The notes below the pieces were generated by a model. It did no database searches, was not told where the DNA came from, and saw only the letters and a program-made list of their open reading frames with translations. DNA of 5,159 nt from GWA2-46-10 sp964361435. GTDB lineage: Bacteria > Patescibacteriota > Minisyncoccia > UBA6257 > Colwellbacteraceae. The translations under genes were made by a program, and so were the position numbers. Location: assembly GCA_964361435.1 (NCBI GenBank), contig CAYIAN010000038.1, positions 1 to 5,159 on the forward strand. The letters run 5' to 3'. Positions 1-4,652 of the stretch are shown here, in pieces. How positions within the stretch are numbered: the stretch's first letter is position 1; each line of letters begins with the position of its first letter.

Positions 1-127
1 ATATTGGACATACATTAACGTTGGGAATTTTCTCATCTGGGTTATTCAAACATCCACAGAACATTTTGGTCTGTGTTTTGAGTTCGGCGTGAACTTCTAG
101 TCCAATTGTTGGTTCGTATTTAGTCAT
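1..127 (-). CDS. gatB: Aspartyl/glutamyl-tRNA(Asn/Gln) amidotransferase subunit B, N-terminal fragment
   Basis: Only the first 42 codons are present; the gene runs off the left edge. The peptide starts MTKYEPTIGLEVHAEL, continues through KTQTKMFCGC and ends at NVCPI. This is the hallmark N-terminus of GatB: the I-G-L-E-V-H stretch, then a Cys-x-Cys that in the family belongs to a zinc-binding group. GatB is the kinase/tRNA-binding subunit of the GatCAB complex. That complex converts Glu-tRNA(Gln) or Asp-tRNA(Asn) to the amidated form in the cytoplasm, in organisms lacking GlnRS or AsnRS. The ATG at 127 is 8 bp downstream of the deaminase stop, so co-transcription is likely. A perfect TATAAT sits just upstream and could give the gene its own leaderless transcript. 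No Shine-Dalgarno motif is visible. Identity is confident; the catalytic part lies outside the window. Confidence 0.93.
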   Translation of the reverse strand, partial: MTKYEPTIGLEVHAELKTQTKMFCGCLNNPDEKIPNVNVCPI

Positions 128-134
128 TTACTGA

Positions 135-140
135 ATTATA
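135..140 (-). promoter_or_regulatory. Candidate -10 box for gatB
   Basis: Read on the minus strand this is TATAAT, an exact -10 consensus, overlapping the stop codon of the deaminase gene. It ends 7 nt before the gatB ATG, so transcription would begin at or within 1-2 nt of the start codon. No convincing -35 hexamer lies at 16-18 bp spacing and there is no TGn extension, so chance in an AT-rich junction is a real alternative. Confidence 0.3.
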
Positions 141-660
141 ACTCAAAGTCCCTGCCCACTATGTTGGTAGGATTACTTTTATTAAACAGTTTATAACTTC
201 CTTCCATTAGATAAACATTTTTAATGCCCGTCTTTATTATAGTGTCCCAACAAGGCTTGCAACACCACCAATGACCGTAAAGGTACAAGTCTCCACCTTC
301 GATCGACGTTTGGTGCTTGCGGGCGTCTTTCACGGCCAGAGGTTCAGCGTGATGCTGAGGCAAGGAGCACCCCGGGCACAACCAATACCTCTTACCGGAT
401 GGTGTCTTAAAAAACTTGCGTATGCATAATCCCTTTTTGTGCAATCTAAGAAGTTTTTTGCTTTTTAACCTCGAACGATCGGCGGCCAGCCCTATTATCT
501 GCCCATCTAATACCACTACGGCTCCGGTGGGATGATTCCAGTCAGTAGCTCGTTCGCGCATTATCTTACGCGCCTTCTGCATATAAGGATTATCCTCTGG
601 CACATATAGGATAGTTCTCCCTTCTGGTAGATAAGGATAGTCGATTTTTTGGTCAGACAT
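136..660 (-). CDS. Zinc-dependent dCMP/cytidine deaminase family protein
   Basis: The 174-aa protein carries the catalytic core of the cytidine/deoxycytidylate deaminase superfamily. His104-Ala-Glu106 supplies one zinc ligand and the proton-shuttling Glu. Cys134 and Cys137 (C-K-P-C) are the other two ligands, followed by a W-D-T-I-I-K-T-G-I-K-N-V-Y helix/strand typical of the family. Before the core, C-I-R at 79-81, P-S-G at 87-89 and Cys95 match the pattern ahead of HAE in dCMP deaminases. Two oddities: Cys133 replaces the usual Pro of P-C-x-x-C, and an extra Cys98 makes a C-P-G-C pair plus a longer linker to HAE, suggesting a second metal site. dCMP deaminase would make dUMP for thymidylate synthesis, which fits the divergent ThyA-family gene 31 bp away. 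The exact substrate (dCMP, 5-methyl-dCMP or another cytosine nucleotide) is not decided by sequence. ATG chosen at 660; no Shine-Dalgarno. Confidence 0.85.
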   Translation of the reverse strand: MSDQKIDYPYLPEGRTILYVPEDNPYMQKARKIMRERATDWNHPTGAVVVLDGQIIGLAADRSRLKSKKLLRLHKKGLCIRKFFKTPSGKRYWLCPGCSLPQHHAEPLAVKDARKHQTSIEGGDLYLYGHWWCCKPCWDTIIKTGIKNVYLMEGSYKLFNKSNPTNIVGRDFEL

Positions 661-691
661 ATATGAGATATACTATCAGAATTGAAAACCT
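661..691. promoter_or_regulatory. Divergent intergenic promoter region between deaminase and ThyA-family genes
   Basis: These 31 bp separate two divergent start codons, so promoters for both must lie here or inside the coding starts. On the plus strand TATACT (669-674) matches five of six positions of the -10 consensus and would start transcription about 10 nt before the ThyA-family ATG. On the minus strand TAGTAT (675-670) is a weaker -10 candidate 9 nt before the deaminase ATG. Neither has a good -35. No Shine-Dalgarno is seen in either direction. Shared use of the region suggests coordinated expression of the two genes. Confidence 0.4.
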
Positions 692-1528
692 ATGACTAAG
701 TTTGACGAGATATACCAGTCCTTCTTAAGGGACATCGTGGAAAGTGGTGTCACTGAGGTGAATGCTCGTACTGGGCATGAAACCAAGGCTATAGCGGGAG
801 CGCATTTCTCGATAGATACCGAAAAAGAAGGGTTCCCTATTTTAACTCTTCGGAAAATACCGGTGAAAATTTTCGTTGCAGAACAAATCTGGTTTATCAG
901 CGGCAGTCGCAAACCAGAAGATTTCTTGCGTGATTTCACCAAAATTTGGGATGACTTCACCAACCCCGGGGATGTAGTAACTGTTGCTTATGGATACAGG
1001 TGGCGTAAACACTTTGGCAGGGATCAGCTTGGAAAACTGATTGGGCTCTTGGAAAACGAACCGAGTTCAAGGCAGGGCGTAGTCGTCACTTGGGATCCAG
1101 CTACAGATGGATTGGGTGGAGTTGTAAAGAAAAATGTTCCTTGCCCCTATACTTTCACGGTTAACATTATGGGCGGAAGGTTGAATCTGCATAACATGGT
1201 TCGTTCCAACGATATGATATTAGGATTTCCTCATGACGTTGCCGGATTCGCCCTGCTGCAAACTATACTGGCTCAAAAATTGGGAGTAACCCCGGGGATA
1301 TATAGCCACTCAATATCAAACGCCCATATCTACGATATACACTACGATGCAGCTAGAGAACTAATGGGGAGGAGTAATGAGCACAAGCCCGTATTTATCC
1401 ACCTCCCAGAAAATGCTTTCTTGAGAGCAGAAGAGAAGGACGTCAAGCTGGTAGAGGAGATCGTTGACGACATCTCAAATCAATACAATCCACTTGACTC
1501 TATCAAGGGATTAAAAATTGTTCTATAG
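692..1528 (+). CDS. thyA: Thymidylate synthase family protein, possibly dCMP-specific (methylase or hydroxymethylase)
   Basis: This 278-aa protein has the full ThyA fold order. R-T-G (26-28) is the phosphate-binding Arg region. E64 lies in A-E-Q-I-W-F, and S-R (126-127) precedes W-D-P. The catalytic nucleophile is Cys151, followed by R-S-N-D (171-174), L-G-F-P (177-180) and A-H-I-Y (211-214) with the sugar-contacting His212 and Tyr214. ThyA methylates a pyrimidine deoxynucleotide with methylene-tetrahydrofolate, yielding dihydrofolate; folA two genes downstream fits this. Three normally near-invariant positions differ from E. coli ThyA: His147 is Pro152, Gln165 is Val170, and the uracil-reading Asn177 is Asp182. 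Asp at the last site is the feature of T4 dCMP hydroxymethylase and of engineered dCMP-methylating ThyA. Annotation pipelines will call it thymidylate synthase; the dCMP preference is my inference. First gene of a three-gene operon; ATG without Shine-Dalgarno. Confidence 0.88.
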   Translation: MTKFDEIYQSFLRDIVESGVTEVNARTGHETKAIAGAHFSIDTEKEGFPILTLRKIPVKIFVAEQIWFISGSRKPEDFLRDFTKIWDDFTNPGDVVTVAYGYRWRKHFGRDQLGKLIGLLENEPSSRQGVVVTWDPATDGLGGVVKKNVPCPYTFTVNIMGGRLNLHNMVRSNDMILGFPHDVAGFALLQTILAQKLGVTPGIYSHSISNAHIYDIHYDAARELMGRSNEHKPVFIHLPENAFLRAEEKDVKLVEEIVDDISNQYNPLDSIKGLKIVL

Positions 1529-1538
1529 TTTCACCGAT

Positions 1539-2183
1539 ATGAGCGTTCTGGCAAAACAACAGATTCTAGAGAGAATCAAGAACGGTGGTTTGATCTTCAA
1601 ACCGGGATTGGATAATTTGCAAATCCAGGACCACTCTGTGGACTTGAGACTTGGTTTTACCTTCATGATCCCCAAAACTTGGCTACCGGGCAATGAGGGG
1701 CGCGAGGCCATAACTCTGGATCCTCTGCACAGCATCGGCGCTTCTCACTTTGACATAGTGGAATTGGAGCAAGGACAACATTTTGACCTTCTCCCTAACG
1801 AATATATTCTTGTGTCATCTCTCGAGACCATAACCATACCCAAAGACATAATGGCCGTTCTTTACCCCCGGTCTTCGGTTAACAGAAGGGGGTTGTCCGT
1901 AGACCTCACCGGCATTATCGACGCCGGCTACAGCGGCAAGCTGGTTTTGCCTGTGAGAAACAATACTCGCAGCCAGACCGTAAGGCTCTACCCTGGAGAA
2001 AGATTCTGCCAATTAGTTTTTCAACAACTAGCGGGTGAGATTGATACAAAACCAAGCCGTCATCACATGAGAGATGTAGCCGAGGGCTTGGCGAAAGAAG
2101 ATGAGCAAGAGGTTGATTTAATTACCAAGGGGGATATTAAACAACTTAAAGAGACCTATCCCCTAGAGGAAAGCACTATCTAA
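1539..2183 (+). CDS. dcd: dCTP deaminase/dUTPase (DCD-DUT) superfamily protein lacking the deaminase Glu
   Basis: The 214-aa protein aligns along its length with dCTP deaminase. It has an M-S-V-L start, H-S-V-D-L-R-L-G (32-39), P-R-S-S-V-N-R-R-G-L (110-119), I-D-A-G-Y-S-G (127-133) and P-G-E-R-F (152-156). The family forms trimers acting on dCTP and/or dUTP and supplies dUMP precursors. The catalytic Glu138 of E. coli Dcd (in V-L-E-F) is Pro138 here (V-L-P-V), and H-V-T-A is D-L-T-G, so deamination is doubtful. The I-D-x-x-Y-x-G motif with Asp128 and Tyr131 resembles dUTPase, so a dUTP or dCTP pyrophosphatase is plausible. The ATG at 1539, 10 bp after the previous stop, is chosen over an in-frame TTG at 1518 because M-S-V-L matches family N-termini and avoids overlap. 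The C-terminal acidic/Lys-rich tail after about residue 165 is poorly conserved. Middle gene of the operon. Confidence 0.82.
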   Translation: MSVLAKQQILERIKNGGLIFKPGLDNLQIQDHSVDLRLGFTFMIPKTWLPGNEGREAITLDPLHSIGASHFDIVELEQGQHFDLLPNEYILVSSLETITIPKDIMAVLYPRSSVNRRGLSVDLTGIIDAGYSGKLVLPVRNNTRSQTVRLYPGERFCQLVFQQLAGEIDTKPSRHHMRDVAEGLAKEDEQEVDLITKGDIKQLKETYPLEESTI

Positions 2184-2189
2184 TTAATA

Positions 2190-2681
2190 ATGGCCAAGGT
2201 AAGCATTATTGCTGCTATAGGCAAATACGACAACGCCCTCGGTAAAAACGGGAATTTAGTTTGGCGTTTTTCTGCAGATCTCAAGCGCTTCAAAAACTTG
2301 ACTATGGGCCACCCCATCGTTATGGGGCGTAAGACATTTGAATCCATAGGAAAGGCCCTTCCTGGACGCACTAACATTGTTATCACACGTAACCCCCAAT
2401 ACCACGCTGAGGGGGTTCTCATAGCACCCTCTCTCAATGAGGCGATAGAGCAAGCCAAGGAAACGGACAACCAAGAAATATTTATAATCGGTGGAGGAGA
2501 AATATTTAATCAAGCACTTCCCCTGACTGACAAACTGTATCTAACCTTAATTGACGATCACGCAGAAGGAGCTGATATATTTTTCCCTCCATATAAAGAA
2601 GAGTTCACTAAAAAAACTTTTGAGGAAGAAGGTGAAGAACAGGGTATCCGCTATACCTGGGTAGATCTGGAGAGGGATTAG
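2190..2681 (+). CDS. folA: Dihydrofolate reductase
   Basis: At 163 aa this is the normal bacterial DHFR size. Landmarks in order are S-I-I-A-A-I (5-10) as the first strand, the substrate-loop tryptophan W25, the catalytic acid Asp30 in A-D-L-K-R-F-K, M-G-R-K-T-F-E-S-I-G (45-54) binding NADPH, L-P-G-R (57-60), I-I-G-G-G-E-I-F (99-106), and T119 with F-F-P (131-133). It reduces dihydrofolate to tetrahydrofolate with NADPH in the cytoplasm, regenerating the cofactor oxidised by the ThyA-family enzyme of the same operon. That genetic pairing implies the ThyA homologue transfers a methyl group, since hydroxymethylases do not oxidise folate. The usual Pro-Trp-x-Leu-Pro loop reads V24-W25-R26-F27-S28, so both prolines are lost. 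The start codon is 6 bp after the dcd stop, with no Shine-Dalgarno. The stop codon overlaps that of convergent tmk. Confidence 0.95.
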   Translation: MAKVSIIAAIGKYDNALGKNGNLVWRFSADLKRFKNLTMGHPIVMGRKTFESIGKALPGRTNIVITRNPQYHAEGVLIAPSLNEAIEQAKETDNQEIFIIGGGEIFNQALPLTDKLYLTLIDDHAEGADIFFPPYKEEFTKKTFEEEGEEQGIRYTWVDLERD

Positions 2682-3367
2682 AGTCCTAAATAGCTTTTAG
2701 TTAATTCCCAAACCTTATCGTGGATCTCCTTTGGAGTAAGTTCCCTATCATTCTCTACTCCACTGACCACCTTGAAATTCTCGTAGTTTTTGGCAGCCCA
2801 TAAGTAAGATTCGCGAGCTTTTTGGATGTGATCAAAATTCGCCTCGTGAGCATCTGAGTTTTGTCTTTCCGTAAGACGTCTTTTTATAACATCCATCGGA
2901 TTGTCTAAAACAATATTGAGGTCTGGCTTGGGAATCTGTAAAATCTCGTACTCTAGATTAAATAGCCAGTCGGTATATTTTTTTCTCTCACCTTCATCTG
3001 TAAGCTTTGCTCCTTGGTGACCAACATTTGATCCAGTGTATCTATCTAGGATCACTACATTGTTATTGAAAAGCCATCGTTTCATTCCAAAGCTGGCATC
3101 CGCCCTATCTAGAGAATAAAAAAGCGATGCCATATAGGGACTAATGTTATCCGAATCACCGTAGGGAGATTCTAGATCGTCTAGATAACGATTGATAAAG
3201 TAAGATGCTGGCTTATTGTAGCGAGGGAAAGCATGGAATTTGAAGCTCAAGCCTTCGCTTAATAAATGTTTTTTAAACAGATTGAGCTGGGTCTCTTTCC
3301 CTGTTCCGTCAACGCCTTCAAAAACAAAAAGCTTTCCTAGACTCTTCTGGGTTCTTTCTGTACTCAT
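2678..3367 (-). CDS. tmk: Thymidylate (dTMP) kinase
   Basis: The 229-aa protein is a P-loop nucleoside monophosphate kinase. The Walker A region is F-E-G-V-D-G-T-G-K-E-T-Q (16-27), with Lys24. F-P-R-Y (47-50) contacts the nucleotide, S-L-D-R-A-D (85-90) carries a substrate-binding Arg, and D-R-Y-T-G-S-N (108-114) plus H-Q-G-A-K (117-121) form the thymidylate-kinase signature. A lid-like basic stretch, R-R-L-T-E-R (163-168), is followed by Asp/Glu residues and a helix. It phosphorylates dTMP to dTDP with ATP in the cytoplasm, downstream of the ThyA-family reaction. Odd feature: the P-loop Lys is followed by Glu25 where most kinases have Ser/Thr for Mg2+. The gene converges on folA with a 4-bp overlap and starts 37 nt beyond the rplK terminator, so it needs its own promoter. 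TATACA at 3384-3379 (minus strand) with TTGGTT at 3405-3400 and a 15-bp spacer is a weak candidate. Confidence 0.93.
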   Translation of the reverse strand: MSTERTQKSLGKLFVFEGVDGTGKETQLNLFKKHLLSEGLSFKFHAFPRYNKPASYFINRYLDDLESPYGDSDNISPYMASLFYSLDRADASFGMKRWLFNNNVVILDRYTGSNVGHQGAKLTDEGERKKYTDWLFNLEYEILQIPKPDLNIVLDNPMDVIKRRLTERQNSDAHEANFDHIQKARESYLWAAKNYENFKVVSGVENDRELTPKEIHDKVWELTKSYLGL

Positions 3368-3403
3368 ATTGTTAGAATTGTATATTAACTTCTGCCTTGA
3401 ACC

Positions 3404-3424
3404 AAAAATCCCCTCTCGGGGATT
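3404..3424 (-). terminator. Rho-independent terminator after rplK
   Basis: On the minus strand the arms AATCCCC and GGGGATT form a perfect 7-bp stem around a GAGA loop (GNRA class), and the T-run continues to five Ts. It begins 7 nt after the rplK stop codon, so it closes the secE-nusG-rplK operon and insulates it from tmk on the same strand. The reverse orientation has an A-run in place of Ts, so it is unidirectional. Confidence 0.88.
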
Positions 3425-3431
3425 CTGGTGA

Positions 3432-3857
3432 TTAACCCTCTACCTCTATTCCCATAGAACGCGCGGTGCCTTCGATAATCTTTGAAGCTGCTGCTACATC
3501 ACTGGCATTTAAATCAGGCAGTTTACGGAGAGCTATCTCTTTAATTTGGGCTTTAGTAACTTTCCCTACCTTATTTTTGTTAGGTTCACCGGAACCTTTG
3601 TCTATCTTGGCGGCTTTGCGCAAAAGATCTGATGCCGGAGGAGTACGCAGCTTAAAAGTGAAACTACGGTCTTCATAGACCGTGATTTCCACAGGGATAA
3701 TGTCGCCCATCATCTCCCGAGTTGCTTCATTGAACTGAGCCACAAAATCCTGGATACCAACACCCTGTTGTCCGAGAGTCGAACCGACGGGAGGCGCCGG
3801 AGTGGCTTTTCCCGCCTCAATCTGAAGTTTGATTTGTGCTTTAACCTTCTTAGCCAT
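3432..3857 (-). CDS. rplK: 50S ribosomal protein L11
   Basis: The 141-aa length matches bacterial L11. The N-terminal domain has the proline-rich P-A-P-P-V-G (20-25) and L-G-Q-Q-G-V-G-I (28-35) segments that face translation factors and bind thiopeptides in the family, then Q-F-N-E-A-T (41-46). The C-terminal rRNA-binding domain shows T-P-P-A-S-D-L-L (72-79), G-S-G-E-P-N (88-93) and the terminal I-I-E-G-T-A-R-S-M-G-I (127-137). L11 binds the GTPase-associated 23S rRNA region and takes part in factor-dependent GTP hydrolysis. The start lies 2 bp after the nusG stop, implying translational coupling; there is no proper Shine-Dalgarno. A terminator follows at once. The usual next gene, rplA (L1), is not there. 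Confidence 0.97.
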   Translation of the reverse strand: MAKKVKAQIKLQIEAGKATPAPPVGSTLGQQGVGIQDFVAQFNEATREMMGDIIPVEITVYEDRSFTFKLRTPPASDLLRKAAKIDKGSGEPNKNKVGKVTKAQIKEIALRKLPDLNASDVAAASKIIEGTARSMGIEVEG

Positions 3858-3859
3858 AT

Positions 3860-4417
3860 TTATAGTTTCTTAACCTGTAATGAGTCTAGTTCCACCGCCG
3901 TATCCCTGCCAAATACAGGAACCATGATTTTAATCCTGCCGCGACTTTCGTCAACCTCGGAAATCTTGCCGTCGTAATCCTTGAAGGGACCGTCTATAAT
4001 CCGTACCGTTTCCCCTAACTTGAAGTCGAATCTCAAGCTTGGTTCTTTCTGCCCCATGCGAGCCATAAGGCTCTCTACTTCTTCAAAAGATAGGGGTGTG
4101 GGATTAGTCGAGTCGGACCCCACAAAACCAGTAACCCGAGGGGTGTTGCGCACCACATACCAAGAATCCGGCTCCATGGTCATCTGAACCAGTACATACC
4201 CCGGATAAATTTTTTCCTCTACAGTAATGCGCTTGCCGTTGCGAATCTTGATGCTTTTCTCCTTAGGAACCACCACCTTAAAAATCTTATCTTTCATCTC
4301 CAACGATTCAACCCTTTGTTCCAGATACCGAGCCACGGCATCTTCATAGCCCGCATAGGTGTGAACCGCAAACCATTGCGGTATCTTGGACTCTTCTTTT
4401 TTAACCGCGTTTATCAT
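3860..4417 (-). CDS. nusG: Transcription elongation/antitermination factor NusG
   Basis: The 185-aa protein has both NusG domains. The NGN domain begins at W-F-A-V-H-T-Y-A-G-Y-E (15-25) and contains K-I-Y-P-G-Y-V-L-V (69-77) and N-T-P-R-V-T-G-F-V-G (91-100). The KOW domain, about 135-185, holds G-E-T-V-R-I-I-D-G-P-F (135-145) and V-F-G-R-D-T-A-V-E-L (168-177). NusG binds the RNA polymerase clamp through NGN and contacts Rho or ribosomal S10 through KOW, linking elongation, termination and translation. The 14 residues before the NGN domain are a slightly extended polar tail; the ATG is kept because it sits 2 bp after the secE stop. Order secE-nusG-rplK is the classic conserved arrangement. No insertions or missing parts. 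Confidence 0.97.
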   Translation of the reverse strand: MINAVKKEESKIPQWFAVHTYAGYEDAVARYLEQRVESLEMKDKIFKVVVPKEKSIKIRNGKRITVEEKIYPGYVLVQMTMEPDSWYVVRNTPRVTGFVGSDSTNPTPLSFEEVESLMARMGQKEPSLRFDFKLGETVRIIDGPFKDYDGKISEVDESRGRIKIMVPVFGRDTAVELDSLQVKKL

Positions 4418-4419
4418 TT

Positions 4420-4605
4420 CTAGATAATAAATAGTTCAAGTAGATATACGAAAAGAAAGTCTAGGGCGCCTAGATATAGGGCGAAGACAAAACAGACGAA
4501 GATGACTACGCCGATTAAAACCATGGCCTCCTTACGATTGGGCCAGTTGATGCGCTTAAACTCCCGTAGGGATTCCCTGAGGAAGGATGATAACTTACTA
4601 AACAT
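4420..4605 (-). CDS. secE: Preprotein translocase subunit SecE (minimal form)
   Basis: This 61-aa protein is the short single-helix form of SecE common outside the gammaproteobacteria. An amphipathic cytoplasmic helix (about 3-20) leads into the family signature R-I-N-W-P-N-R-K-E (18-26), with Trp21-Pro22. A hydrophobic membrane segment runs from about 28 to 48, and the hydrophobic tail continues to the C-terminus (L-F-V-Y-L-L-E-L-F-I-I). SecE clamps SecY in the inner-membrane translocation channel. Its position immediately upstream of nusG confirms the call. The likely promoter lies in the 47-bp gap to gyrB, with the -10 box 11 nt before the ATG, implying a very short leader; no Shine-Dalgarno is present. 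Confidence 0.93.
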   Translation of the reverse strand: MFSKLSSFLRESLREFKRINWPNRKEAMVLIGVVIFVCFVFALYLGALDFLFVYLLELFII

Positions 4606-4616
4606 TCGCGAGTTGA

Positions 4617-4645
4617 ATAATAACGAAGTTAGTCTCCGGATTCAA
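4617..4645 (-). promoter_or_regulatory. Predicted sigma70-type promoter for secE-nusG-rplK
   Basis: On the minus strand, TTGAAT (4645-4640; 4/6 to TTGACA) and TATTAT (4622-4617; 5/6 to TATAAT) are separated by exactly 17 bp. Both lie wholly inside the 47-bp gap between gyrB and secE. The expected start point, near 4610, would leave only about 5 nt of leader before the secE ATG. This is the best promoter candidate in the window. Confidence 0.6.
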
Positions 4646-4652
4646 GGCGGGC

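Noticed and set aside
676..963. Minus-strand open frame opposite the start of the ThyA-family gene
   Set aside because: It lies antisense to conserved ThyA sequence, overlaps the divergent promoter region and shows no family motif.
1518..1538. Upstream TTG start for the Dcd-family gene, overlapping thyA
   Set aside because: It adds seven residues (M-F-Y-S-F-T-D) absent from the family; the ATG at 1539 gives the usual N-terminus.
2686..2700. Palindrome CTAAA/TTTAG as terminator for folA
   Set aside because: A five-bp AT-rich stem with no T-run after it, lying inside the tmk coding end; too weak.
692..3367. Phage or prophage nucleotide-metabolism cassette
   Set aside because: ThyA, Dcd-like, DHFR and Tmk genes are common in phages, and the ThyA residues resemble phage enzymes. 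The block is flanked by gatB on one side and rplK, nusG, secE and gyrB on the other, with no structural, integrase or lysis gene, so a chromosomal setting is preferred.
3466..3977. Plus-strand open frames opposite rplK and nusG
   Set aside because: They mirror highly conserved minus-strand genes, have no recognisable domains and no promoter or spacing of their own.
4616..4638. Hairpin after gyrB (CGGAG/CTTCG followed by a T-rich run) as terminator
   Set aside because: Only five pairs including a G-T wobble, and it overlaps the better-supported secE promoter.
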